Made by a program: the position numbers and the translations under genes | From: Stephanodiscus triporus | Lineage: Eukaryota > Bacillariophyta > Thalassiosirophyceae > Thalassiosirales > Thalassiosiraceae | Assembly: GCA_036939755.1 (NCBI GenBank) | Contig: JALLAZ010000100.1 | Span: 1-23,418 of the forward strand | Direction: 5' to 3' | Length of the DNA stretch: 23,418 bases | Notes under the pieces: generated by a model | The model's input: only the letters and a program-made list of their open reading frames with translations | Database searches by the model: none | What the model was told of the DNA's origin: nothing | Part shown: positions 9,310-19,025 of the stretch, in pieces | How positions within the stretch are numbered: the stretch's first letter is position 1 | Layout of the letters: each line of letters starts with the position of its first letter

Positions 9310-10397
9310 AACGGCGACAACGACGACGGCGACAACGACGCCTTCCTCCTCTCCATGACGTTCGCCTCCGGGAAAAGCGGGTGCGTCTGCTTGGACTGCG
9401 GGGATGATCCTCTCCCGAGGTCGCTGCGAGACGCCGTAAACGCTCACAACGAGCGGAGGGGGCTCGCGGCGGCCGATGGGCCCGGAGGTTCGCGTACGAC
9501 GACGACGACGACGACGACGAAGCGCCAATATCGTAAACTGGTGAAGAGGGAGATGGGATTCGACCTATGGAGGCTCGGACTGCCCGTCGACGTCGACGAT
9601 CCCATCGTGGAATATCGGAACAATCACCGGATCATGTTCGTGGAGCGGCTGGACGAGGTGCGCACCCCCCATCGCCACCGCGTGCCCACGTGTTTTTTTC
9701 CGATCGTGCTCGCCGCGCATCGCTTTTTCCCCCCCTTCCTACTTATCTTCTCCGCCCCTCTCATCATCGTAATAAACAAAAAACAAAAAACAAATTCAAA
9801 CACGCATCCCACTCAAATAAGGCGTCGAGCGTGCTTTCCGTCGGGGAGGGCATCATCGGCTCCGCCGCGGAGGAGAGGAGCAGGAGGCGACTCGACTGGC
9901 GCGAGGGGTCGTCCTACCTCCTCGCTCGCTCCGATGGGATGGCGTGCGGATGGATACACAAGCGCGGCGGCGGCGGCGGCGGCGACAACGTCCGAGGCGA
10001 AAGGAGGAACGACTACGGCGAGGCCGACGAGGGAGGGGGCTCCGCTACCCCCAACGACGACGACGACGGCGGGCCGACGACGACCGACGTCGACGACGTC
10101 GTGCTGTACTCGTTGAAGGTATCCGCGGAAACCCTCCGGGGGATGGAGGACGCCGTACCGGAGGGAGCGTCGACGTGGGTGAGAAGATCCCGCGAGCTTT
10201 TCCTCGGACGTCTGGCGGGGGAAAGAACCGACGACGCGTTACGACGACGACGGCCGCGAAATTCCGACGATCGGGTGGAGGAAGACGGCGGCGGAGACGA
10301 CTCGAGGGACGATCGGACGATCGCCCCTCCGGAGGGCATCGTCCTCACGGACGACGAGACGCTGACGATGAGACTAGTGATCGACCTCGCCCGATGA
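9136..10397 (+). CDS. Two-exon protein of unknown function with Asp/Thr/Gly tracts
   Basis: Exon 1 is 9136-9657 and exon 2 is 9822-10397. They join in phase across a 164-nt GT-AG intron whose AT-rich composition contrasts with the GC-rich exons. The product is 365 residues. Low-complexity tracts (poly-Asp near 48-58, poly-Thr near 122-129, poly-Gly) interrupt better-ordered segments. These include MTFASGKSGCVCLDCG, with Cys-x-Cys-x2-Cys, and KLVKREMGFDLWRLGLPV. After the junction come VLSVGEGIIGSAAEE, then LLARSDGMACGWIHKR, and near the end VVLYSLKVSAETLRGMEDAV. There is no signal peptide or membrane segment. I do not recognise the family. The start is the first ATG after the AT-rich upstream region. 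Confidence 0.8.
9277..9309. repeat. (GAC)n trinucleotide tract
   Basis: Eleven GAC units encoding a poly-Asp run in the plus-strand gene at 9136. A second ACG tract near 9498-9521 of the same exon encodes poly-Thr. Confidence 0.9.
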
Positions 10398-10455
10398 CCT
10401 ACACACCCCCCACCCCCCCCCCTTCATCCTCAAATGTGAAGAACGAGGTGTTTTG

Positions 10456-10536
10456 TTTTTACGATGTGTAATGGAGAGGTATTCAAAAAAATTTGGCTGT
10501 GTGAGCTTTACTGGTCTGCCTGCATACAATAAGTAG
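10456..10536 (+). pseudogene. Remnant of a GT90 glycosyltransferase C-terminus
   Basis: Read from 10468, the frame gives VMERYSKKFG and continues to a stop at 10534-10536. This matches the C-terminal end of the tandem GT90 protein in this window (VMERYSKIFG, ending at 21497). The DNA shares a 20-base identical stretch, 10468-10487 against 21464-21483. The preceding codons (FLRC) do not extend the match. It sits between the stop codons of two convergent genes, with no start codon or upstream domain. I take it as a fossil 3' end of a GT90 gene copy; a chance match of 20 bases is unlikely. Confidence 0.5.
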
Positions 10537-10586
10537 GTCTGTTGGTCCATTCAAATATTATTTTATCTCATTATATATTTGCCTTC

Positions 10587-13043
10587 CTACAATGGCTCCA
10601 ATTCCTTTGCCCGGATTTCAATTTCCTGTCCGCTACTGCTGCTTGACGACGTCTCCTCTAACTCCACTTCAATCTCCTTCTTCTTCGGTGCCGGAGCCAT
10701 GTTGGCTTCCACCACTTGCTTAAGCAAAGGCTTCAAGACCTCAGGTTCTTTTTCCACCTGAGCATCGACTTTAGTCTCTGATTCTGATTCATCATCATCC
10801 TCATCATCTGGAACCTCTAATCCCAATTGGGTAAGTACCGACTCTTCCTCGAATCTCTCCAATTCCTTACCACTCAGCAACTCCTTCCTCTTCTCCGCCA
10901 AGATATAATTGACTTCCTCCGAAGGAAATCCCAAACTACGCAGCACTGCTCCTCCAAACGGAAGAGTTAATAGTAAGTTGTCTTCTGGTAGGATAGGAAC
11001 CATTGCCGCCACATCCAAAGTCGTCTGCAGACGTTTGGCATGATCGGCATCCTTCGCGCGTGCAAAGATAGGTTTGTCGGGATAGAGCCTCCTCAATGCA
11101 ATGACGGCGCGAGTGGCCTCTGCTTTATCAGAGATGGTAACAATGACAGCCTTGGCCTTGCCGACTTTAAACGCTTCCGCTACCTCTTGACGTCCGATAT
11201 CACCAAAGAAGACTGGGAGACCCTTGTTTCTAGCCTGGATAGCCTTTTTCGGGTCCTTTTCCATGCCAACGTACTTAACGAACTTCTTATCCAACAGGTC
11301 GCACACGACCTTTCCAACGACTCCGTATCCAACCACGACGACGAAGTCAGAATCTTGACCGTCAGTGATCTCACGCGCATCGTCGTCTTGGCCCGTGTAA
11401 TGCGTGAAATCGGATCCCTCTTCCATCTTCTTCGCGATCTTGGTTCCCACCTGGTCCAGGAATGGAGTCAACGCCATGGTCAGGCTGACGCACGTCAGGA
11501 GCATTTTCGTGGTCGCCTTGTCCAGGATCCCGAGACTCCTCGCTAGGCCGAATGCGACGAAGGCGAACTCCCCGCCCTGGCTCAGTATCAATCCGGTCCT
11601 CACGGCCGTCGATCCGCTCAGCCCGAACGCCTTGCAAAGCAACGTCAGTATGCCCGCCTTCAATCCCAGTATGCTCGCCACGATCGCCGATACCATCGGG
11701 AGGTTCCGCGCGATGAGCCCGACGTCGATCTCAAACCCGACCGTCACAAAGAACAGTCCCAGGAGTACCCCCCGGAACGGCGCGATGTCCGCCTCGACCT
11801 GGTACCGGTACTTGGTTTCTGAAAGGAGCACGCCGGCGAGGAACGCACCGAGGGTGTTGCTCAATCCCAATCCCTCCGTTAGGAACGACATCCCGAGCGC
11901 GGTCAGGAGGATGACGCCGAGGAACGCCTCCTGCGAATTCGCAGCGGCGACCGTCTTGAAGAGGGGGTTCAGCGCGAACCGCCCGGCCAGGGCGATGCCA
12001 CTCAATGCCATGGCCGCCTTGACTAGGGCGCTCCCGAGCGCTCCCGCCATGCTTCCGCTGCCCGCCAGGATGGGCGTGGCGACCAACAGCGGCACGACCG
12101 CTGGAGTTGTGTGTGTGCGCGCAAGTGCGTGTGTAAAGAAGGGGAAAGGGTGGGTAAGGGTCGAGCACGAGAAAACGGGGGGGGGGTGCACGACAAGAGA
12201 ACCCCGCGCGTCGGGTGGCGTGAAGGAGGGGAGAAGAGATGAGACTCACCCAAATCCTGGAGCAAAAGCACCCCGAAGCTCGCCTTCCCGAACCGAGTCG
12301 CCAATTCCTTCTTGTCCTTGATCAGCTGCAGCACGAAAGCCGAGCTACTTAGACTCAGCGCCCCTCCCACCACGACCGACGCGGGTCCGCTCAATCCGCC
12401 GAAAACCTTGGCGACTAATCCGATGACGACCGCAGTTATACCGTACTGGCTCAACCCTAGTCCGAAAACGTCCTTCTTCATGCTCTTTAGCCTCTCGACG
12501 CTCAATTCTATGCCCATCTCGAATAGGAAGAAGACAATGCCGAGCTCGGCCAACGTTTCGGTCGTGTGTATCCCCGAGATCACGCCGAAGCCGTTCGGAC
12601 CAAGGAGCATCCCGCTCGCGAGGAATCCTAATATCGGCGACGTGCCGGCCATCTTGCACAGGGGCGTGATGAGGGCCGTCGCGAACAGGAGGAGGAGGGT
12701 GTCGCTCTTCGGGCCGCGCATGTAATCGCGTAGGTCGGATAACGCGTCCGTGAAAGTCTTCTGGGTCTGGGCGGACAGGTCGTCGACGGCGGAGGAGGAT
12801 GACGACGACGACGACGACGACGCGGCGGCGGCGCCTCCGCCGCCGCGGGGGGCGTCCCATCGATCGACGATGGTCCGTATCACGGGCGACGCGGGCGAGG
12901 AGGCGGACGATGGTAGTAGGCGACTCCTACTCGCGCGAGTCGTCGAGACGACGGCGTCGAGGACCCCCCCCGACCCCACGCGCGCCGCAACGGCCGCCGC
13001 CGGTGACGACGCGGAGTCCCCCCCCCCGCGAGGCGCGACGACG

Positions 13044-13075
<32 letters not shown>

Positions 13076-13729
13076 AGACGAATGACGATACGACGACGGG
13101 TCGTCGCGATGATTCGCCGCCCCCGCCGCCGCGACGGAAAGGAGGGCGGAGAACGCCACGGCGAGTCCGATCAGGTCCCTCCTACCGAGCCACGGGCGTC
13201 GTCTAAGGCCTCCGTCATCTCCCCCTCCATCTACTACTTTGCCCGAAACGACCCGTCGTCCCCGGATCCTCCTCGAAATCTCGGAGAGTGCGTATCTCGA
13301 TCTCGACCACTCCCAACGACGGCCGACGGGACCAACGACGAAGTCGTCGTCGTCGCCCGACGCGGTCGTCGCGAAATGCGGCGCGACGACGACGACGGAG
13401 GAGGAGGAGGAGGAGGAGGAGGAGGCGGCGGCGCCGCTCCGACGACGACGACGAAGATGACGGGAGGACGACGGCGCCATCATCGTAATGGCCGTACCCG
13501 TCGGGGCGAAGGACGGGGAGCCTCCTAGTCCTCCTACGCGACCACCCGCGAACGGACGGACGACGACGTTGTTGTTGATGTTGCTGTTCCCATACGACGA
13601 CGACGACGACGACGACGACAGGGCGTACGCGGTCGTCGTCGTCGAGAGCGAGAAGACGACGACGGCGGCGGCGGCGGCGGCGGCGGCGATAGCCATGGCC
13701 GTCCGGGCGGCGCGTGGCATCCTCGTCAT
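10587..13729 (-). CDS. KEA/Kef-type K+/H+ antiporter with RCK (TrkA-N) domain, probably plastid-targeted
   Basis: Exon 1 is 12250-13729 and exon 2 is 10587-12100, joined in phase across a 149-nt GT-AG intron. The junction rebuilds LLLQDLAVVPLL, a hallmark of the CPA2 family. The product is 997 residues. The N-terminus has a hydrophobic signal-like segment (about 10-36, ending TAYAL), then a long Ser-rich, basic, poorly conserved stretch with another hydrophobic segment. This fits the bipartite presequence of diatom plastid proteins, although the +1 residue appears to be Leu rather than Phe. The exchanger domain runs from about 340 to 720 (LLGPNGFGVISG, LGIVFFLFEMGIEL, NTLGAFLAGVLLSE, LSQGGEFAFVAFG). 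The RCK domain starts about 747 with the nucleotide-binding GYGVVG (751-756). Plant KEA1-3 act in envelope or thylakoid K+/H+ exchange. The tail is acidic. The exchanger core assignment is firm; plastid location is inference. Confidence 0.92.
13046..13075. repeat. (CGA)n trinucleotide tract in antiporter presequence
   Basis: About ten CGA units, read on the minus strand as TCG (Ser). Similar tracts at about 12798-12822 (CGA), 13398-13423 (GGA), 13590-13618 (CGA) and 13660-13688 (GGC, poly-Ala) all fall in the N-terminal 330 residues, outside the exchanger core. Confidence 0.9.
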
Positions 13730-14193
13730 GGTTTTGGTTGTTGTTGTTATGAAATATAGTATGTGTGTGGTGAGTAAGGGAGTTAGTTATGTATCGTAGA
13801 TACTACCATATGGCTTCACCGCGCGCTGGTCACAAAACCATCATACCATCTTGCTGCCTACCTATCCTTGGTACTTGGGAGATTTAATGACGTCACTCCT
13901 TCTTCTTGCTTCACGGTGTAGAGTAGGTACTTACAGAAGGATACTCACTAAAGTAGACTATCTGTTAAGTGAATATTCTCTAAAATAGTGTAAATAATAA
14001 ACACACCTTTTTCTAACCCGCGCCGTCCAACGACCAATGGCGGGCGCATCGCCGTCCTCCGCTTGCGCCGTCCGACCTGCAGGTGAAGACCAGCGGTGGA
14101 TTATATGAAGGCAGAGGCTTGGCGGAGGCGGCGACGGTTTATGTAAAAGGGGCGGCTGTCGGAGGGAGCGAGGGCCAAACCACTCTCTAGTAG
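13730..14193. promoter_or_regulatory. Divergent upstream region, antiporter and phosphopantetheinyl transferase
   Basis: A 464-bp region between the divergent starts at 13729 (minus) and 14194 (plus). The antiporter side is AT-rich (13730-14000), and GC rises towards 14194. A minus-strand open frame runs through 13958-14539 but has shadow-like composition. I see no RNA gene or defined operator. Confidence 0.45.
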
Positions 14194-16052
14194 ATGAGAT
14201 CACACCAGAGAGGTAATAATCATACTCTCCGTCGACCCCGCCCCCGGCCCCGGCCCCGGCCCGCGACTGTCCCGATGTGCTTCTGTTGCTGGTGGGCGGA
14301 CTGGGACGGCACGGATGACGGCCCGTCCGCGCCCGCCCATTATCGTCCCCCCCCCGCCGGGACGACGATCGACGGGTCGGCGGCGGTCGGGGACGACGAA
14401 CAACAACGCCCCCCCGCGCCGCCCGAATTGACGCTGTCGATCGTGCGATTGGGCCGTCGCCGTCCCCCCCCCCCCCTTGACGACGACGACGACGACATCG
14501 CGACGACGGTCGATCGACGTCCGATATCGGAGACGGCATCGGCCGTCATCGACGACCTATCGTGCGTCTCGCCGGAGGAGTACGACGCCCGACCCCTCAA
14601 CCTCCTCGGGAGACGACGATTGTCGCCGCGTACTCCCCCTACCCCTCCCGTGGATCGTCGCCACGACGTCGACGACCGCGCGCGTCGGCGACGGGAGGCG
14701 GCGAAGGCGTCCATAACGAGATATCGCAACGACGACGACAGGAGGACGGCGTTCGCGTCTCTGCTGCTCAAGAGCGTGGCGTACCATCGCTCGGTCGATC
14801 CGGATTTCGGACAGTCCTCCTCCCCGTCGTCGTCGTCGTCGTCGTGGGGGGGGGGGAGGAGGAGGAGGAGGACGACGACGACGACGACGACGACGGGGAT
14901 TGTCGTCGAGGGAGGACGACGAAGCTTCCAATCGTCGACCTACCGCGCACCGGGCACGGCCGACCCTATCTGCCCCGTCGTCCGAAAGACGACGACGACG
15001 ACGACGAAGACGACGACGACGTGACATCGCGTCCATTCTCCTCCTCCTCCCATCCCGAGGGAGGGGAGATCGTCGACGAGGATCGTCGTTCCCTGATGAA
15101 CGTGTCGCACCAGCACCCCTGGGTGTGCATGGTGCAGCGTCGTCGGCGATGGTCGCGGGGGCGACGGTCCCGTACGTCGTCGGGAACGTACGCGCGCGTC
15201 GCGTCGACGTCGTCGTCGTCGTCGTCGTCCACCTCCTCCTCCTCGATCGGTCTCGACGTCGTTGTCTTCGACGCGAGGATCAGTCGTCACACTCCTACCG
15301 TGTCGGACTTCCTGAAGCCGTTCGTCGGGAGCTTCACCCCTTGGGAGTGGGAGAGGATCGCGTGCGTTCGCATGCGACGTCCGTCGTCGTCGTCGTCGTC
15401 AACGCGCGGTGGCGGCGGCGACATTCATACCCCCGGCAGGAGGAGCGACGATGATTATGCGCCCCCGCCCCCCCGCGCTCGACCTAGGACCGACGGGTCG
15501 AGGCTGATCGAGTTCTACCTCCGCTGGTCGATGAAGGAGGCGTACACCAAGGCGTTGGGATTGGGCATGACGGTGAACTTCGACGAGTTGGAGATACGAC
15601 TGTACGGTACGGATATCGACGCGGTAGACGATGACGACGATAACGACGAGGAGGAGGAGGAGGAGGGCATATGGAATTCCATCGGGATGCGTTCATCGTC
15701 GAACGGTTTACGTCGGGGTAGCGTCGACAGACGTCGATACTACTCCGCCATCGGCAGGGTGAAGCGTCTAAGATCGACGACGACTACGATGACAACGAAA
15801 ACGACGTCGTCGTGGGACGCGTGGGAGTTCATTTTCGTCCCCCTCGGCGGCGACGATCTCGGACCCGAATGCGATCCCACGGTTTGTCCCTCGCCTCGGG
15901 TCGTCGTCGGCGACGAATCGGCATGCGCCTGCATTTGCAGGGGTCCTTTGCCGAAGAATGCGTCGTACGGCCGAGTCGAGAGGTGTCACATCGTACTCGA
16001 ATCCCTGACGTTGACTGATCTGATTCGGCTGCACGGAGGCGGTCCGTTGTGA
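14194..16052 (+). CDS. 4'-phosphopantetheinyl transferase (Sfp/AASDHPPT type), frame change in repeat tract
   Basis: The enzyme moves 4'-phosphopantetheine from CoA to a serine of acyl or peptidyl carrier proteins. The N-terminal part (frame from 14194) holds the family pattern ITRYRNDDDRRTAFASLLLKS. From about 14915 the frame shifts and gives LPRTGHGRPYLP, then LMNVSHQHPWVCMV, the Mg-binding GLDVVVFD, and RWSMKEAYTKALGLGM, the diagnostic W-x2-KEA-x3-K. The tail has WEFIFVPL. The two frames are separated by 11 G, GGA and GAC repeats at 14826-14895. Either a 71-nt intron (14844-14914, phase-compatible GT-AG) or a one-base error or slip in the G run reconciles them. The G-run reading gives a Glu/Asp tract like those in neighbours, so I lean to it. 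The start could also be the ATG at 14275. Multiple Asp/Ser inserts make the protein longer than typical (about 250-350). Confidence 0.85.
14826..14895. repeat. Compound microsatellite (TCG)n-G11-(GGA)n-(CGA)n
   Basis: TCG repeats to 14845 are followed by 11 consecutive G (14846-14856), then GGA units, then about eight CGA units to about 14895. The tract sits exactly where the phosphopantetheinyl transferase changes reading frame. Confidence 0.9.
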
Positions 16053-16244
16053 TCTCATTGTTTGTTAATTCGGACGCAATGGAATATGTACGTCGTGATC
16101 ATGGTATGCAGTATCCCAAAAATCTCGGTAGTTCGAACCACCATCTTCTCTCTCGCAGTGCTCTCATGCGCCATGGCGATGACAGCGGCCGGTCCGGGGC
16201 GTTGGTGCGCGCTCTGGGCCGTCGGCGGTGGCGGCCCTTCGTCA
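16053..16244. other. Convergent intergenic spacer
   Basis: These 192 bases lie between the phosphopantetheinyl transferase stop and the stop of the minus-strand candidate gene. A GTTCGAAC palindrome near 16131 recalls a tRNA T-loop, but no cloverleaf can be built around it. Confidence 0.5.
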
Positions 16245-16918
16245 CTATCGTCTGCCGGAGATGAGCGTCGTCGATCCTCTCGATGACGGCGGCGGCGGCG
16301 GCGGCGACGGCGGCGATCTTCTGGAATGGTCTACGGGCCGTCGTCTTCCTCCAACGAGGGTCGGACGGGCGTTGCCGTCCGGAGGCATGAGAATGACTGC
16401 TCCGGTGACTTCGCGGCGTCCATCAATGAAGACATGGATGGTCCCGACGATCCGGGGAGGAAGTATGCGAAGGGGCGACGCGTCCTCCCTTTTCAATGCC
16501 GTCCTGCGATCCGCCCAATCGTCGGCATTGTCCGCGGATGCCCCCGGGAGCGGAGGACTCGGGAGCACGGTAGTGAGCGACGGTCCGAGCTTACCGCCGC
16601 GTGAGAGGGAGCTGGCGGTGGTATTCGTCGCCCGCCGTGTCGAGGGAGTCAATTTGTTGGAAGTCCGAGGCGGTAAACTTCGAGAGGAGGATGTGGCATC
16701 GTCACTCTCGATCCATGGCAATCGACTGCGATGAGGACGAAGTCGTGCAGTTGCGGACCGAATTCTCGTCCGCTAGAAGGAATGTGGAGTACGAGTCCGA
16801 TACCTCCTAGAGCGACGAAGAAAGCACCGACAGAAACAGGGTCCGACGCGACGTTGTACGATAGAATGCCTGATGCGATAAGGTGCAGGGTCGTGGGGGG
16901 CTGCGTGTTGTAAGCCAA
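16245..16918 (-). CDS. Probable spliced gene of unknown function with one membrane segment
   Basis: On the minus strand, three coding-looking pieces in different frames follow each other. First, about 16918-16650 has a hydrophobic stretch (SVGAFFVALGGIGLVLHIP) and then GREFGPQLHDFVLIAVDCHG. Second, about 16652-16595 has KFTASDFQQIDSLDTAGDEY. Third, 16503-16245 has PPRIVGTIHVFIDGRREV and then GAVILMPPDGNARPTLVG, ending at a TAG. Pieces two and three join cleanly through a strong donor (GTAAGC at 16594) and acceptor (CGCAG ending 16504): a 91-nt in-phase intron. The one-to-two junction is unresolved (a 28-nt intron would be too short; a 94-nt one would skip most of piece two). The first frame begins at TTG without an ATG, so a 5' exon is missing. 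Family unknown. Overlapping open frames exist on the plus strand (16228-16734), so strand is not certain. Confidence 0.4.
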
Positions 16919-17175
16919 TTAAACATGGGGATCCTATTACTTCCATTTATCCCCCGACAGCCTTTTTGGCGAGAATAAAATACAACACAGCCAGTCCGCC
17001 ACTTCGGATCGTTCACATACAACCTGATATCGGAAGTGTGGACTGATACCTCTATGTTTGGCTAATCTAATAACAACCTATTAATCATCCCCCCTCCATC
17101 GCCTCGGCCATCGCGCACCCGCATGCATACTGTGGTCCACGCCTTAGATGATAAAAAAATCACGCCGCATTGCAG

Positions 17176-18636
17176 TTAATGTTTCGGTCGCGCCTTCTTT
17201 TTCCTGCATCTGCGTTTTATCACGTCCGGGCTGAATAATATCTCGTCGCTGTCAACTGCCTCTTCCGCCAGGGCATTCGTAGACAAGCCATCCTCCAAGC
17301 GTCCGAGGACATTTTCGAGCCAAGTCCGTACGCCCACTCGTTCCTCGTTGATCTGGATGAGATATTGTCGCATCGGATAATCACTGATCAGACATAGGAG
17401 TTCGTCAACGAGGAAGCTCTTTGCCTCTCGACGAGCCGAACCGACGTTATTTTTGTGCTCGAAATCCAGCATGCTGAATAGTAGGCAACAGAAATCGATG
17501 TGCAGGAGAACGGGAGAGTACTGCACCTCCCCGTCGTTCTCGTCGCATCCGTCCTTCGACGCGTCCTCGCCCTCGGCTCCACCATCCTCCGGAATACCGA
17601 TAGCGAAAGCGAACATGCGCGACTCCGTCGTGGGAGGACCGCCATGCACTTCGTTCCCTCCCGCTAGGAGGGTCGCTCCCGGTTCCACCGTCAGCCCCAG
17701 CGCGCGCGCGACGGGCTGGTAGAGCTTCCCGAAACAAAGCAGCTGCGAATCGATAGTGTTCCAACGGGCGAAGTACCTCGTGTACCACTTGGCGCCCAGC
17801 TCCCTACCTCCGTCGTTCAGCAATATACTCCTCACGAGATCGGGAACGTCCCCCCCCTCCCGTCGTCGTCGTCGTCGTCGTCGTTGCCAGAACTCCACGA
17901 GAGACGCTCCGTCCGTCACGGGCGATCCGTCGTCCCCGTCGTCCATCATGTATACTGTCGTGCTCGGACAACGGCGAGACATGTACGTGCATATCTGTAG
18001 GTTGGGGACCATGTTGTCGATGTGGCGCACCTGCCCAACCGTCGGACCACCGAACTGCATGACAAGCATGAGATTCCCGAGACGGTCGTAGATCCGCCGG
18101 TCGCCTCTCTCCCGCGCGCGTCGGCCGCACATCCTTAGCATGTAGCCCTCGATGTCCGCGGTCGTGAGATGCGACCTCCCCCCGCGATGGCGATTGTAAA
18201 GATCGAGTAGCCGAATGGCGGCATTCTCGTCGATCGTCCTCCTCTTGCCCCTGCCCCCCCTCGTCGTCGTCGTTCCTCCTCCTCCGTCGCGACCTCGTCC
18301 GTCTCCTCCCTCCGACGACGACGACGACGACGACGACGACGGGAACGACACCCTGTAGATCGGGTGGTCGTCGCTGCCGCCCTGGAGTTCACCCACGGAA
18401 GAGCCGGATCCTCGTCGAAGGTCGGCCTCGAGTATCCCCCGGCACGCGTCCGCCTCCTCGCGTAGGACGAAATTCGAGAACTCGCCGAACGATGCGGCGA
18501 GGTCCTCGTCGTGCCTCGTCCGTGGCTCGTAGACGTCGACTCCCATCTCGGCGAGCTCTCGCCTGATTCCGTCGACGTCGCTGCGTTGTTCGGGATGATG
18601 ACTTGCGCGCATTGATGAGCCTCCTATTCCTGCCAC
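17176..18636 (-). CDS. Putative Fe(II)/2-oxoglutarate-type oxygenase-like protein
   Basis: A 486-residue intronless frame. The core reads LMLVMQFGGPTVGQVRHIDN, giving an H-x-D pair (H205, D207). After an insert rich in Arg it continues LLAGGNEVHGGPP, then ESRMFAFAIG, giving a distal H331 and R340. The pattern H-x-D, H, then Arg nine residues later is the metal and 2-oxoglutarate binding signature of the double-stranded beta-helix oxygenases. The 124-residue gap is long but contains a low-complexity insert (poly-Arg near 252-259). There is a poly-Ser run (99-108) and a basic, possibly nuclear-localising tail (KRRCRKKKARPKH). The assignment is inference from motif spacing; I do not recognise a named family, and substrate is unknown. 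The second Met at residue 9 is an alternative start. Confidence 0.85.
   Translation of the reverse strand: MAGIGGSSMRASHHPEQRSDVDGIRRELAEMGVDVYEPRTRHDEDLAASFGEFSNFVLREEADACRGILEADLRRGSGSSVGELQGGSDDHPIYRVSFPSSSSSSSSSEGGDGRGRDGGGGTTTTRGGRGKRRTIDENAAIRLLDLYNRHRGGRSHLTTADIEGYMLRMCGRRARERGDRRIYDRLGNLMLVMQFGGPTVGQVRHIDNMVPNLQICTYMSRRCPSTTVYMMDDGDDGSPVTDGASLVEFWQRRRRRRRREGGDVPDLVRSILLNDGGRELGAKWYTRYFARWNTIDSQLLCFGKLYQPVARALGLTVEPGATLLAGGNEVHGGPPTTESRMFAFAIGIPEDGGAEGEDASKDGCDENDGEVQYSPVLLHIDFCCLLFSMLDFEHKNNVGSARREAKSFLVDELLCLISDYPMRQYLIQINEERVGVRTWLENVLGRLEDGLSTNALAEEAVDSDEILFSPDVIKRRCRKKKARPKH
18313..18341. repeat. (CGA)n trinucleotide tract
   Basis: About nine CGA units giving the poly-Ser run in the oxygenase-like gene (minus strand TCG). 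A TCG tract at about 17866-17884 of the same gene is instead read as CGA (Arg). Confidence 0.9.
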
Positions 18637-19025
18637 GTCAAAGAATACATCATGGATCGATGGTGGGGTAGTCGGCGTCTTCGTCGTACACGATATGGCT
18701 CTCGTCGGCTATCTAAAGTAGGAATCAGCACGAAATGTTGAGCTGAGAATTTTGTGCGTTGGGCCACCCGCCCCGGCGCCGCCCACGCAACTAACCTGCT
18801 TCCGACATTGACGAGAGAGCTGAAGTCTCCCTCTTGCTCGAAGTTCCTTCGACATCAATTCACCGCGCAGGACAGAGGAACAAGAAGGGAGAGGGCAGGA
18901 CAGTACGAGCACACCACCCGCCAAGGAAAAAGCGAGAGAGATCGACGATGTCGTTCACATGCACTTTCCAAATACTTAGTTGGGAGGTGTCGATACTTCA
19001 AAGCTGCTGAGCGATACCACACACC
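18637..19025. promoter_or_regulatory. Divergent upstream region, oxygenase-like gene and GT90 gene
   Basis: 389 bases between divergent start codons at 18636 (minus) and 19026 (plus). Composition falls from GC-rich to AT-rich across it. Short open frames on both strands look non-coding. No specific regulatory motif is evident. Confidence 0.45.

Noticed and set aside
13958..14539. 193-aa minus-strand frame
   Set aside because: It crosses the divergent promoter region and the 5' end of the phosphopantetheinyl transferase; the composition is repeat-shadow like and no motif is present.
7938..15020. Regularly spaced short repeats as a CRISPR or minisatellite array
   Set aside because: They are simple CGA, GGA and GGC microsatellites without unique spacers, inside coding exons.
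16131..16150. T-loop-like GTTCGAAC suggesting a tRNA gene
   Set aside because: No acceptor stem, D arm or anticodon stem can be built on either strand around it.
16228..16734. 168-aa plus-strand frame
   Set aside because: It starts in a poly-Gly/Asp stretch and has no recognisable motif. Minus-strand pieces in the same place have better splice and protein character, though I cannot fully exclude it.
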